DNA of 64,000 nt, taken from contig CAJKDY010000005.1 of NCBI GenBank assembly GCA_905198835.1, forward strand, positions 83,264 to 147,263, given 5' to 3'. The position numbers and the translations under genes are program-made. Below, piece after piece: positions 8,260-16,188 of the stretch. The notes below the pieces were generated by a model. It had not been told where the DNA came from, ran no database searches, and worked only from the letters and a program-made list of their open reading frames with translations. Origin of the DNA: an uncultured Eubacteriales bacterium. GTDB taxonomy: Bacteria > Bacillota > Clostridia > Oscillospirales > Oscillospiraceae. How positions within the stretch are numbered: the first letter of the stretch is position 1; the number at the start of each line of letters is the position of its first letter.

Positions 8260-9192
8260 ATGCAAAGCTATCTGCCTGAGGGCAGCTTATTGGACCGTCC
8301 GGAAAATCTGGCCCTCTGCGCCGGGGCCGACAGCCTGCTGCGCTGCGTGGCCTCCCGCCAAGTCTTAGAAGGGGTCGCCCTGTCCTGCGACGCCCAGCAT
8401 AACCTATCTGTAAAGCTAGGCCCCTTCACAGGAGTCATTCCCCGGGCTGAGGCGGCGCTGGGCGTGGCCGAGGGCAGCACCCGGGACATCGCCATCCTCT
8501 CCCGGGTAGGAAAGGCGGTGGCCTTTGTGGTCACCGGGGTGGAGCTCACCGACGAGGGCGAGCCCCGGCCCATCCTCTCCCGCCGTCAGGCCCAGGCCCT
8601 GGCCCTGGGGCAGATGCTCTCCACCCTGCAGCCGGGCCAGATCATCCCGGCGGTAGTCACCCATCTGGAGCCCTTTGGGGCCTTCGTAGATGTGGGCTGC
8701 GGCGTGCCCAGCATGATCGGCATCGAGAATATCTCTGTCTCCCGCCTGCCCCACGCCGACCAGCGCTTCCGGCCCGGGCAGCATATCTTCGCCGTGGTCA
8801 CAGGCCTGGACCGGGAACGGGGCCGCATTTTCCTCAGCCACAAGGAGCTGCTGGGCACCTGGGAGGAAAACGCCGCTGACCTCACCGCCGGGATGACTGT
8901 GCCGGGCATCATTCGCAGCGTCAAGGATTACGGCCTCTTCGTAGAGCTGCGGCCCAATCTCTCGGGTCTGGCCGAGCCCAAGGTGGGCTACGTCCAGGGA
9001 GAACGGGTCAGCGTATTCATCAAATCCATCCAGCCCCAGCAGATGAAGCTGAAACTGCTGCTCATCGACCATCTGCCCCCGGAGGCTCAACCACCGGAGC
9101 TGCATTACTTCCAGACCTCCGGCGTGCTTAAACGTTGGCGCTACGCCCCGGAGGGCTGTCAAAAGCCCGGTTCGGAGACGGTGTTTGGCTAG
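8260..9192 (+). CDS. S1-domain RNA-binding protein
   Basis: A 310-aa protein related to ribosomal protein S1. At least two OB-fold S1 domains are visible: about residues 125-200 (PGQIIPAVVTHLEPFGAFVDVGCGVPSMIGIENIS) and about 210-275 (AGMTVPGIIRSVKDYGLFVELRPNLSGLAEPK). The N-terminal 100 residues look like a divergent, degenerate S1 domain. Members of this class bind mRNA or ribosomes; the exact role is unknown. It is divergent from the DUF951-hisC pair, and its end overlaps the rarA stop by 4 bases (convergent). Confidence 0.85.
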   Translation: MQSYLPEGSLLDRPENLALCAGADSLLRCVASRQVLEGVALSCDAQHNLSVKLGPFTGVIPRAEAALGVAEGSTRDIAILSRVGKAVAFVVTGVELTDEGEPRPILSRRQAQALALGQMLSTLQPGQIIPAVVTHLEPFGAFVDVGCGVPSMIGIENISVSRLPHADQRFRPGQHIFAVVTGLDRERGRIFLSHKELLGTWEENAADLTAGMTVPGIIRSVKDYGLFVELRPNLSGLAEPKVGYVQGERVSVFIKSIQPQQMKLKLLLIDHLPPEAQPPELHYFQTSGVLKRWRYAPEGCQKPGSETVFG

Positions 9193-10469
9193 TCCTGCTC
9201 ACCCTTGAGCTTTTCCCAGTAGGCTCTCGCGGCCTGCTCGTTTTTGTTGTCGCCGAACTCGTAGTAGACCACGCCTTCCAGCTCGTCGGGGAGATACTGC
9301 TGGTCCACCCAGTGGCCGGGGAAGCTGTGGGGGTAGAGGTAGCCCTGCTCCCGCTCCTGGCCGGCGGAGTCGGCGTGGACATTTTGTAGATGCCGGGGAA
9401 TGGAGCCCGTCCTCCCTGCCCGGACGTCGGCCCAGGCGGCGTTGATGCCATTGACCACCGAGTTAGACTTAGGTGCGGTAGCCAGCAAGATCACCGCCTG
9501 ACCCAAGGGCAGCTGGGCTTCGGGCAGGCCCACCTGCAGGGCGTTATCCACCAGGGCGCGGACGATGAGGGCGGCCTGGGGGTAGGCCATGCCGATGTCC
9601 TCACTGGCCGAGCAGAGGATGCGGCGGATGGCGGTGATCATATCTCCGGCCTCCAAGAGCCGGGCCAGGTAGTGCAGCGCCGCGTCTGGGTCGGAGCCCC
9701 GGAGGGACTTCATCAGGGCGGAGGCGATGTCGTAGTGGTCGTCTCCCTCCCTGTCATAGCGCATGGCGGTGCCCTGGGCGGCCAGCTTGGCGTCGTCCAT
9801 GGTGACAAGGGCTTTGCCTTTACTCCCCTTGCGGGTCAAGGCCGCGTTGGACAAAAGCTCCACCGTATTGAGGGCCTTGCGCACATCGCCGCCGCAGGCC
9901 CAGGCAATCTGTTCAGCCACGCCCTCCTCCAGCTCCAGCTTCTTGCCCAGCCGCTCTTCCATAAAGCGAAAGCCCCGCAAAATGGCGGGCTCTACGTCCT
10001 GGGCGGTGAGGGGCTTAAACTCGAAGACGGAGGAACGGGACAGCACGGCGTTATAAATGTAAAAATATGGATTCTCCGTGGTGGAGGCGATCAGGGTCAC
10101 GTCGCCGCTCTCGATGACCTCCAGCAGGGACTGCTGCTGCTTTTTATTAAAGTACTGGATCTCGTCCAGATAGAGCAAAATGCCGTTGGGCGCCAGCATG
10201 GTGCCCACCTGGCCGATCACGTCCTTGATGTCGGAAAGGGACGCGGTGGTGGCGTTCAGGCGGTGAAGGGTGCGGCCTGAGCGCTTGGCAATGATGTTGG
10301 CTACGGTGGTCTTGCCGGTGCCGGAGGGGCCGTAGAAGATCAGGTTGGGCACCGGGCCGGTCTCCACGATGCGGCGCAGCAGACCGCCCTGGCCCAGGAT
10401 ATGGCTCTGGCCTACTACGTCGTCCAGACTCTCGGGCCGGATCTCGTCGGCCAGGGGCCGGTACTCCAT
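9189..10469 (-). CDS. rarA: Replication-associated recombination ATPase RarA/MgsA
   Basis: A 426-aa AAA+ ATPase related to clamp-loader and RuvB proteins, acting at stalled forks with SSB. Walker A is GPSGTGKTT (near residue 48) and Walker B is LLYLDEIQYFNK (near 105). A sensor region reads STTENPYFYIYNAVLSRS, and the MgsA C-terminal tetramerisation domain contains ALMKSLRGSDPDAALHYLARLL. Length is normal for the family. AAAGGAGGGG precedes the start. It is 40 bases downstream of glyA on the same strand, without an obvious promoter between, so it is probably co-transcribed with glyA. Confidence 0.95.
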   Translation of the reverse strand: MEYRPLADEIRPESLDDVVGQSHILGQGGLLRRIVETGPVPNLIFYGPSGTGKTTVANIIAKRSGRTLHRLNATTASLSDIKDVIGQVGTMLAPNGILLYLDEIQYFNKKQQQSLLEVIESGDVTLIASTTENPYFYIYNAVLSRSSVFEFKPLTAQDVEPAILRGFRFMEERLGKKLELEEGVAEQIAWACGGDVRKALNTVELLSNAALTRKGSKGKALVTMDDAKLAAQGTAMRYDREGDDHYDIASALMKSLRGSDPDAALHYLARLLEAGDMITAIRRILCSASEDIGMAYPQAALIVRALVDNALQVGLPEAQLPLGQAVILLATAPKSNSVVNGINAAWADVRAGRTGSIPRHLQNVHADSAGQEREQGYLYPHSFPGHWVDQQYLPDELEGVVYYEFGDNKNEQAARAYWEKLKGEQD

Positions 10470-10509
10470 CTGTGTCCCCTCCTTTCAACAGGTGTAAAGG
10501 GAAATAGCC

Positions 10510-11754
10510 TTACGCTTCGTACAGCGGATATTTGTCGGTGAGGGCCTTGACCCGAGCGCGGAGCTGGTCCTGCTTGCCCTCAAAATCGGTGGCGGTGGCC
10601 CAGATGATCTTGGCGATCTCGGCAAAGTCGTCAGGCCCGAAGCCACGGGTGGTGGCGGCAGGAGTGCCCACCCGGATGCCGCTGGTGACAAAGGGCTTCT
10701 CCGGGTCGTTGGGAATGGCGTTTTTGTTGACGGTGATGTTGACCTCATCCAGCCGGTGCTCCATCTCCTTGCCGGTGATGCCCGCCTTGCGGAGGTCCAC
10801 CAGGGCCAGGTGGTTATCCGTGCCGCCGCTGACCAGGTCAAAGCCCGCATCCATCAAGCCTTTGGCCAATGCCTGAGCGTTTTCGATGATGCGCTGCTGA
10901 TAGACCTTGAACTCGGGCTTCAGCGCCTCGCCCAGAGCCACGGCCTTGGCGGCGATGATGTGCTCCAGAGGACCGCCCTGGCTACCGGGGAAAATAGCGG
11001 AGTCGATCTTCTTGGCGTGCTCTTCTTTGCAGAGGATCATGCCGCCCCGGGGGCCCCGAAGGGTCTTATGGGTGGTGGTGGTGACCACGTCGGCATAGGG
11101 TACGGGGCTGGGATGCAGCCCGGCGGCCACCAGTCCGGCGATGTGGGCCATGTCCACCATCAGGTAGGCCCCCACCTCATGGGCGATGTCGGCAAAGGTC
11201 TTGAAGTCGATGATACGGGGATAGGCGGAGGCCCCGGCGATGATCATCTTGGGACGGTGCTTTTTGGCCTGGTCCCGGACCTGGTCGTAGTCGATGCGGC
11301 CGTCGGCGCCTACACCGTAGAAGACCATATTGTAGTTCTTGCCGGAGAAGTTCACCGGGGAGCCGTGGGTCAGATGGCCGCCGTTAGAGAGGTCCATGCC
11401 CATGACGGTGTCGCCCACGTCGCACAGGGCCTGGTAGACCGCGTAGTTGGCCTGGGCGCCGGCATGGGGCTGGACGTTGGCGTGGTCGGCGCCGTAGAGC
11501 TGGCAGGCCCGCTGACGGGCCAGGTCCTCCACCACGTCCACGCACTGGCAGCCGCCGTAGTAGCGCTTGCCGGGGTAACCCTCGGCGTATTTGTTGGTCA
11601 AGACCGTGCCCATAGTGAGCAAGACCGCCTCGCTGACGAAGTTTTCCGAGGCGATGAGCTCGATGTTGCGGCGCTGGCGGTCATACTCGGCCTGGATGCC
11701 CGCGCCGACCTCCGGGTCCAGCTGGGCGATACGGTCCATGATCTCTCGAAGCAT
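10510..11754 (-). CDS. glyA: Serine hydroxymethyltransferase
   Basis: A 414-aa PLP enzyme converting serine and tetrahydrofolate to glycine and 5,10-methylene-THF. Visible are IELIASENFVSEAVL, the LTHGSPVNFSGKNYN region and the PLP-lysine segment VVTTTTHKTLRGPRGG. The start at 11754 is preceded by GGGAGG at normal spacing and gives the usual SHMT length; an in-frame ATG 14 codons upstream is less likely. A consensus promoter lies 58 bases upstream. The one-carbon product also feeds FolD and TrmFO, both encoded elsewhere in the window. Confidence 0.97.
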   Translation of the reverse strand: MLREIMDRIAQLDPEVGAGIQAEYDRQRRNIELIASENFVSEAVLLTMGTVLTNKYAEGYPGKRYYGGCQCVDVVEDLARQRACQLYGADHANVQPHAGAQANYAVYQALCDVGDTVMGMDLSNGGHLTHGSPVNFSGKNYNMVFYGVGADGRIDYDQVRDQAKKHRPKMIIAGASAYPRIIDFKTFADIAHEVGAYLMVDMAHIAGLVAAGLHPSPVPYADVVTTTTHKTLRGPRGGMILCKEEHAKKIDSAIFPGSQGGPLEHIIAAKAVALGEALKPEFKVYQQRIIENAQALAKGLMDAGFDLVSGGTDNHLALVDLRKAGITGKEMEHRLDEVNITVNKNAIPNDPEKPFVTSGIRVGTPAATTRGFGPDDFAEIAKIIWATATDFEGKQDQLRARVKALTDKYPLYEA

Positions 11755-11811
11755 TGTTGTGTCCTCCCATAAAAAAGTTGTCGCAATGTACTCCAAAATA
11801 TGCTATGCTAT

Positions 11812-11840
11812 ATTGTACTCAAAGAAAGCCCCTGCGTCAA
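11812..11840 (-). promoter_or_regulatory. Sigma-A promoter of glyA-rarA
   Basis: The minus strand reads TTGACG, a 17-nt spacer and TACAAT (-10 at 11812-11817, -35 at 11835-11840). The leader to the glyA start is about 50 nt. Confidence 0.8.
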
Positions 11841-11890
11841 GGGGCGAAAGCGCAGGTCTCTCGGTCGCCGCTGAGATGGGAGGAAACGCC

Positions 11891-12418
11891 ATGGTCTTGC
11901 TGATCGCAGGTCCGTCGCACACGGGCAAAACCGCTCTGGCCCAACGGCTTTTAGAGAAATACGGATACCCCTACCTCTCCATCGACCACCTGAAAATGGG
12001 CCTGATCCGCAGCAAACACACTACCCTTACGCCCATGAGCGACGACAAGGCGCTGACGGACTTTCTGTGGCCTATCGTCCGGGAAATGGTCAAAACCGTG
12101 GTGGAAAACAAACAAAATCTGATCGTGGAGGGCTGTTATATCCCCTTTGACTGGGCAAAGGATTTTGAACCGGAGTACCTCCAATACATCAAATATCTTT
12201 GCCTAGTCATGAGCGAAGCCTACATACGAAGCCATTTCCGCGACATTCGGGCATACGCGGGCATTGTGGAAGCGAGGCTGGACGATACCGACTTCACACC
12301 GGAGGCTCTGATCCGCGATAACGCGGCGGCCCTGGAGCTGTGTCGGCAGTATGGCGCAAACCATTTTCTGATTGATGACACATATCCCAAGGATATCAGC
12401 ACGGAAGACTTTAAATAA
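11891..12418 (+). CDS. P-loop kinase-like protein (AAA_33/zeta-like)
   Basis: A 175-aa cytoplasmic protein with a Walker A motif AGPSHTGKTA (residues 6-15), then YPYLSIDHLKMGLIRS and LIVEGCYIPFDW, a pattern of small-molecule or nucleotide kinases in the AAA_33 group. Homologues are variously annotated as adenylate kinase-like, zeta-toxin-like or 2-phosphoglycerate kinase-like; the substrate cannot be told. The start at 11891 follows GGGAGG; the long in-frame extension upstream overlaps glyA antisense and is rejected. It is 17 bases before nth, likely one transcript. No antitoxin partner is present, arguing against a toxin. Confidence 0.75.
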   Translation: MVLLIAGPSHTGKTALAQRLLEKYGYPYLSIDHLKMGLIRSKHTTLTPMSDDKALTDFLWPIVREMVKTVVENKQNLIVEGCYIPFDWAKDFEPEYLQYIKYLCLVMSEAYIRSHFRDIRAYAGIVEARLDDTDFTPEALIRDNAAALELCRQYGANHFLIDDTYPKDISTEDFK

Positions 12419-12435
12419 AAGCGAGGACGATACTT

Positions 12436-13080
12436 ATGACAAAGAAGGAACGGGCGCTCCACATCGTGGAGGCATTGAAGGAGCGCTACCCCAAGAGCCT
12501 TTGCTCGCTGGAGTATGAAAAGGACTATGAGCTGCTGTTCGCGGTGCGTTTGTCCGCCCAGTGTACCGATGCACGGGTGAATATGGTCACGCCGGAGCTC
12601 TATTCCACCTACCCGACTCTGGAATCTCTGGCCCAGGCCGATATTGCCGACATCGAGCGCATCATCCACTCCACCGGCTTCTTCCGGGCCAAGGCCCGGG
12701 ACATCGTGCTCTCGGCCCAAATGCTGCTCTCCGAGCACGGCGGCAAGGTGCCCAATGATATGGACGCGCTGCTAAAACTCCCCGGTGTGGGGAGAAAGAC
12801 CGCCAATCTGGTGATGGGAGATATCTACGGCATGCCCGGCGCCGTGGTAGCGGACACCCACTGCATCCGCATCACCGGCAAACTGGGCCTTACCGACGGC
12901 ACCAAGGACCCCGCCAAGGTGGAGACCCAGCTTCGCAAGGTCCTCCCCGCTGACGAATCCAATGATTTTTGTCACCGCATGGTGCTCTTTGGCCGGGACG
13001 TCTGCACCGCCCGCTCGCCCAAATGCGAGCTGTGCCCGTTGCAGGAATGGTGCGCCACGTATCAAAAGGAGCATAAATAA
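12436..13080 (+). CDS. nth: Endonuclease III
   Basis: A 214-aa bifunctional DNA glycosylase/AP lyase for oxidised pyrimidines in base excision repair. It has the helix-hairpin-helix LLKLPGVGRKTANLV with the catalytic Lys, the catalytic Asp in VVADTHCIRI, and the 4Fe-4S cluster loop C-x6-C-x2-C-x5-C near the C terminus (CTARSPKCELCPLQEWC). Length is normal. It probably shares a transcript with the upstream P-loop kinase. Confidence 0.96.
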   Translation: MTKKERALHIVEALKERYPKSLCSLEYEKDYELLFAVRLSAQCTDARVNMVTPELYSTYPTLESLAQADIADIERIIHSTGFFRAKARDIVLSAQMLLSEHGGKVPNDMDALLKLPGVGRKTANLVMGDIYGMPGAVVADTHCIRITGKLGLTDGTKDPAKVETQLRKVLPADESNDFCHRMVLFGRDVCTARSPKCELCPLQEWCATYQKEHK

Positions 13081-13084
13081 GAAA

Positions 13085-13113
13085 GCGGCTGGCCCAAGTG
13101 GGTCAGCCGCTTT
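13085..13113. terminator. Intrinsic terminator between nth and LRR gene
   Basis: An 11-bp stem (13085-13095 with 13100-13110) with AAGT loop and a short T run. It lies between two convergent genes and may serve both; the T runs are short on either side. Confidence 0.7.
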
Positions 13114-13124
13114 GTATACACGTT

Positions 13125-14267
13125 TTATTTGCCCCAAACCGTGACGCTGGGAGACTGGGGCTGGCTCACTTCGTTCAGCCAGAAGAGCTTCACGTTGGGC
13201 GTGTTGGGGTCGATTGGGGCGCTGGCGTGGTCAGCGTCCAGCACTTTCACGTCGGTGAAGCGGCCCTGGCTGTCGTAACAGCCCACTAAAACGGTCTCGT
13301 CTTTGGCCATCTGAGTTGGCTCCACGGTGACTTCGCCCTCAGCGGTGATGTCCCAGGTCACGCTTGCGCCGCTGTCGCTGGTCATCGTCCCCGACACCGC
13401 CGTGCCAGGGGCAACGTCCAGGATCACAAAGGGGATGTTCTCTGCCTTGCAATATGTTTCGGCCGTTGAACCCCAGTAGCCGTAAATCGTCAGGCTGTCA
13501 CAATACGAAAACGCGCCGTCCACAATTTCTGTCTTGCCGCCCAGGATGGTCGCGCTGGTCAGGCTGGTGCAGCGATAAAACGCAGCCCAATTGATACAGG
13601 TCACGCTGTCGGGGATGGTCACGCTAGTCAGGTCGGTGCAGTCTACGAACGCACTACCCCCGATGGTGGTCACACTGTTCGGGATGGTCACGCTTTTTAG
13701 GCCAGTGCAGCCAGCGAACGCGCAGCCTCCGATGCTGGTCACACCCTTGGGGATGGTCACGCTGGTCAGGCTGGTGCAGTCTGAGAACGTACTGTACTCA
13801 ATACTGGTCACGCCCTCCGGGATGGTCACGCTGGTCAAACCGTAAAGACGTCTAAAGGCAAGCTCTGGAATAGCGGTCGTCCATCCAAATTGATAGCTGC
13901 AACCGCTGCCAATGGGGCCGGCGCTGGTCAGGCCGGTGCAGCCAGAGAACGCATCCATCCCAACGCTGGTCACACTGCCGGGGATGTACAAACTGGTCAG
14001 GTTAGCACAACCACGAAACGCAGAACCCCCAATGCTGATCACACTGTCCGGGATGGTCACGCTGGTCAGGCTGGTGCATTCATAGAACGCCCTAAACCCA
14101 ATGCCCGTCACCCCTTCTGGGATAACCACATCGCCGCCGGGACCGTTGTATTCGGTGAGTACGCCATCTTCAATGACAAAGTCACTGTTGGCCGCCGAGG
14201 CGGTGGTGGGGAGCAGGGTGGCGGTCATGATAACCGCCAAAAATATTGTCAAAAATCTCTTTTTCAT
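13125..14267 (-). CDS. Secreted BspA-type leucine-rich-repeat protein
   Basis: A 380-aa exported protein. It has a clear signal peptide (MKKRFLTIFLAVIMTATLLP, ending at TASAA), then about nine LRR_5/BspA repeats of 23 residues (residues about 45-265; consensus SLTSVTIPDSVTSIGGSAF). An approximately 100-residue beta domain without LPXTG, SLH or transmembrane anchor follows. BspA-like proteins commonly act in adhesion. AAGGAGG precedes the start, and a long hairpin and a terminator lie upstream (see 14287-14384). The DNA repeats (69-nt period) make the region prone to repeat-number variation. Confidence 0.87.
   Translation of the reverse strand: MKKRFLTIFLAVIMTATLLPTTASAANSDFVIEDGVLTEYNGPGGDVVIPEGVTGIGFRAFYECTSLTSVTIPDSVISIGGSAFRGCANLTSLYIPGSVTSVGMDAFSGCTGLTSAGPIGSGCSYQFGWTTAIPELAFRRLYGLTSVTIPEGVTSIEYSTFSDCTSLTSVTIPKGVTSIGGCAFAGCTGLKSVTIPNSVTTIGGSAFVDCTDLTSVTIPDSVTCINWAAFYRCTSLTSATILGGKTEIVDGAFSYCDSLTIYGYWGSTAETYCKAENIPFVILDVAPGTAVSGTMTSDSGASVTWDITAEGEVTVEPTQMAKDETVLVGCYDSQGRFTDVKVLDADHASAPIDPNTPNVKLFWLNEVSQPQSPSVTVWGK
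13540..14110 (-). repeat. Tandem 69-nt coding repeats (LRR units)
   Basis: Direct repeats inside the LRR gene. The phrase GGGATGGTCACGCTGGTCAG (plus-strand reading) recurs roughly every 69 bases with variation. They encode the 23-residue LRR units and are not a CRISPR array: there is no constant repeat with unique spacers, and the frame is open throughout. Confidence 0.85.
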
Positions 14268-14286
14268 CTGTTTTCCTCCTTTTTGG

Positions 14287-14343
14287 GTTTCCGAGCCTCC
14301 CCGGAGCGGGGCCGAAGTCCCGCTCCATGGGGAGTTCGGAAAC
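14287..14343 (-). other. Long nested hairpin in the leader of the LRR gene
   Basis: Three stacked helices: 14287-14294 with 14336-14343 (8 bp), 14297-14302 with 14329-14334 (6 bp) and 14303-14310 with 14319-14326 (8 bp). The loop is 8 nt and one 2-nt bulge is present. It lies about 20 bases before the LRR start codon and just downstream (on the minus strand) of a strong terminator. It has no T run, so it is more likely a leader-stability or regulatory element than a terminator. Confidence 0.6.
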
Positions 14344-14347
14344 GCGC

Positions 14348-14384
14348 AAAAAAGCGGTGTTGAGCGTAATCAACTCAACACCGC
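14348..14384 (-). terminator. Intrinsic terminator, minus strand, upstream of LRR gene
   Basis: An 11-bp perfect stem (14374-14384 with 14354-14364) with 9-nt loop, followed on the minus strand by TTTTTT (14348-14353). No protein gene ends here. It closes a promoter-to-terminator unit starting near 14549. Confidence 0.88.
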
Positions 14385-14416
14385 CGGAGAAATCCAGCGC
14401 AACACACAGTTTGCCC

Positions 14417-14445
14417 TTGAAAAGAAGTCAAAGAGCAAGTATAAT
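14417..14445 (+). promoter_or_regulatory. Sigma-A promoter of gltX
   Basis: TTGAAA, 17-nt spacer, TATAAT (-35 at 14417-14422, -10 at 14440-14445). It gives gltX a leader of about 170 nt, with several short hairpins but no T-box motif. Confidence 0.82.
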
Positions 14446-14555
14446 AGCTGTGGCGCAACTATCGTTGCTGTGCTGAGTGCCCCTACACTCTGTACAGGGC
14501 CGTGGGGTGCTGCAACACTCCGCGGCCTGCCGCCTTTTTGGCGTTCCTACGTTGT

Positions 14556-14584
14556 ATTTTACTATATTGTTCCAGAAAAAGCAA
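14556..14584 (-). promoter_or_regulatory. Minus-strand promoter facing the gltX promoter
   Basis: TTGCTT, 17-nt spacer, TAAAAT on the minus strand (-10 at 14556-14561, -35 at 14579-14584). It lies inside the gltX leader and points at the gltX promoter, driving the candidate small RNA and, on read-through, the LRR gene. Confidence 0.65.
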
Positions 14585-14619
14585 GAAGAGAATGGAACTT
14601 TTTATGGGAGGCTCATTTT

Positions 14620-16098
14620 ATGGATATGACCTGGTTTGACGAGATGGAAGGGCGCATCCCGGTGGGCGGGGCCCGGACGCGGTTCGCGCCGTCGCCTACG
14701 GGCTATATGCACGTGGGCAATCTCCGTACCGCCCTCTACACCTGGCTCATCGCCCGCTCTCTGGGGGGCAAGTTCATCCTGCGCATCGAGGACACCGACC
14801 AAGGGAGGCTCGTCGAGGGCGCGGTGGACATCATCTACAAGACCCTGCGGCAGACCGGGTTGACCTGGGACGAGGGCCCGGACGTGGGCGGCCCGGTGGG
14901 GCCCTATATCCAGACCCAGCGGCGGGATCTCTACGGCAAGTACGCCCATCTGCTGGTGGAAAAGGGCGCGGCGTACTACTGCTTCTGCGAGAAGGCGGAG
15001 AGCGAGGAGGACAGCGGTGAGTTTGACCGGGCCGCCGATCCCTGCCGGGACATCCCCTATGCCGAGGCCCGCGCCCGTGTAGACGCGGGCGAGCCTTACG
15101 TGATCCGCCAGAAGATCCCCGCAGGGCAGACCACTTTCTCTGACGCTATCTTTGGCGACATCACTGTGGATAACGCCGATCTGGACGACCAGGTGCTGAT
15201 GAAGCGCGACGGCCTGCCCACCTATAACTTTGCCAACGTCATCGACGACCATCTCATGGGCATCACCCACGTGGTCCGGGGCAGCGAGTACCTCTCCTCC
15301 GCGCCGAAATATGACCTTCTCTACAAGGCCTTTGGCTGGGCTGTGCCCACCTATGTCCACTGCTCCCCCGTCATGCGCGACGCCCAGAACAAGATGTCCA
15401 AGCGCCACGGCGACCCCTCTTATGAGGACCTGCTGGCCATGGGCTTTTTGTCCGAGGCGGTGGTGAACTATGTGGCCCTGCTGGGCTGGAGCCCCAAGGG
15501 AGAGTACGCCGAGACGGAGTTCTTCACTCTGGACGAACTGACGAAGGTCTTTGACATTCACGGCATCTCCAAGTCCCCGGCCATCTTTGATCTGGAAAAG
15601 CTGAAATATTTTAACGCCCACTATTTGCGCGCGCTGGACGCCGAGGCGTTCTACCCGCTGGCCGAGCCCTATCTGAAGGAGGCCATCCAAAACCCCGCCA
15701 TCGACCTGAAGCTGGTGGCGCCCCTGGTCCAGGGGCGGTGCGATACCCTGCTGGACATCGCCCCCCAGGTGGATTTCTTTGACGCGGTGCCGGAGTACTC
15801 CAACGAGCTATACTGCCACAAGAAGATGAAGACCGACGAGGAAAACTCCAAGGAGGCGCTGGCGTGGGTCATCCCCGCGCTGGAGGCCCTGGCAGATTGG
15901 AGCTATGACGCCATCCACGACTGCCTGATCGCCCTGGCCGAGGCCAAGGAGCTGAAAAACGGCCGGATCATGTGGCCGGTACGGACGGCGCTCTCGGGCA
16001 AGGCGGTGACCCCCGGCGGCGCGGTGGAGCTTACCCACATCCTGGGCAAGGACGAGACGTTGAAGCGCTTACGCGCCGGTGTGGCGCATCTGTCCTGA
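14620..16098 (+). CDS. gltX: Glutamyl-tRNA synthetase
   Basis: A 492-aa class I aminoacyl-tRNA synthetase charging tRNA-Glu. The HIGH-like motif is FAPSPTGYMHVGNLRTAL (near residue 20), the catalytic core includes ILRIEDTDQGR, and KMSKR is in QNKMSKRHG. The C-terminal anticodon-binding domain is complete. Start ATG 14620 has TGGGAGG 8 bases upstream; in-frame extension further upstream crosses the promoter and is rejected. Whether it is discriminating or also charges tRNA-Gln cannot be told. It ends in an intrinsic terminator that overlaps the ribosome-binding site of ypeB. Confidence 0.96.
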   Translation: MDMTWFDEMEGRIPVGGARTRFAPSPTGYMHVGNLRTALYTWLIARSLGGKFILRIEDTDQGRLVEGAVDIIYKTLRQTGLTWDEGPDVGGPVGPYIQTQRRDLYGKYAHLLVEKGAAYYCFCEKAESEEDSGEFDRAADPCRDIPYAEARARVDAGEPYVIRQKIPAGQTTFSDAIFGDITVDNADLDDQVLMKRDGLPTYNFANVIDDHLMGITHVVRGSEYLSSAPKYDLLYKAFGWAVPTYVHCSPVMRDAQNKMSKRHGDPSYEDLLAMGFLSEAVVNYVALLGWSPKGEYAETEFFTLDELTKVFDIHGISKSPAIFDLEKLKYFNAHYLRALDAEAFYPLAEPYLKEAIQNPAIDLKLVAPLVQGRCDTLLDIAPQVDFFDAVPEYSNELYCHKKMKTDEENSKEALAWVIPALEALADWSYDAIHDCLIALAEAKELKNGRIMWPVRTALSGKAVTPGGAVELTHILGKDETLKRLRAGVAHLS

Positions 16099-16139
16099 TC
16101 CGCGCCTCCCTTTCTTAGGCCGCACGCCCTGCGCCCTTC

Positions 16140-16168
16140 GTATAAAAAACCCTCCCCTTGCCAAACTA
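16140..16168 (+). promoter_or_regulatory. Possible forespore (sigma-G-like) promoter of ypeB
   Basis: GTATA at 16140-16144 and CAAACTA at 16162-16168, 17 nt apart, resemble sigma-G boxes (GNATR and CATNNTA; one mismatch, spacer one base short). Transcription would start near 16175, inside the hairpin, so such an mRNA would lack the hairpin's 5' arm. The motif is weak alone; the position and the gene's role make it worth noting. Confidence 0.35.
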
Positions 16169-16188
16169 GGCATGGGGAGGGATTTTTT
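16150..16188 (+). terminator. gltX terminator containing the ypeB ribosome-binding site
   Basis: A 13-bp stem (16150-16162 with 16169-16181) followed by ATTTTTT. The 3' arm contains GGGGAGGG, which is also the only Shine-Dalgarno sequence for ypeB (ATG at 16189, 7 bases later). In a gltX read-through transcript the site would be masked. Confidence 0.88.

Larger units (their letters stand above)
14348..14549 (-). ncRNA. Candidate small RNA between gltX and LRR gene
   Basis: A minus-strand promoter (TTGCTT, 17 nt, TAAAAT; 14556-14584) and a strong terminator (14348-14384) bracket about 200 nt without a credible coding sequence. The ends can pair: CCGCGGAG near the 5' end with CTCCGGCGG near the 3' end, then CAGC with GCTG, and there are internal hairpins such as GCAAC-GATA-GTTGC. 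The first 100 nt are antisense to the gltX leader. It may be an independent sRNA or a terminated leader of the LRR gene. I do not recognise an RNA family. Confidence 0.5.

Noticed and set aside
13540..14110. Tandem repeats that could suggest a CRISPR array
   Set aside because: They are in-frame LRR units of 69 bases with gradual variation, not identical short repeats with unique spacers.
14452..14619. T-box leader upstream of gltX
   Set aside because: No AGGGTGG-type T-box sequence or specifier stem; the hairpins belong to the overlapping minus-strand unit or are short.
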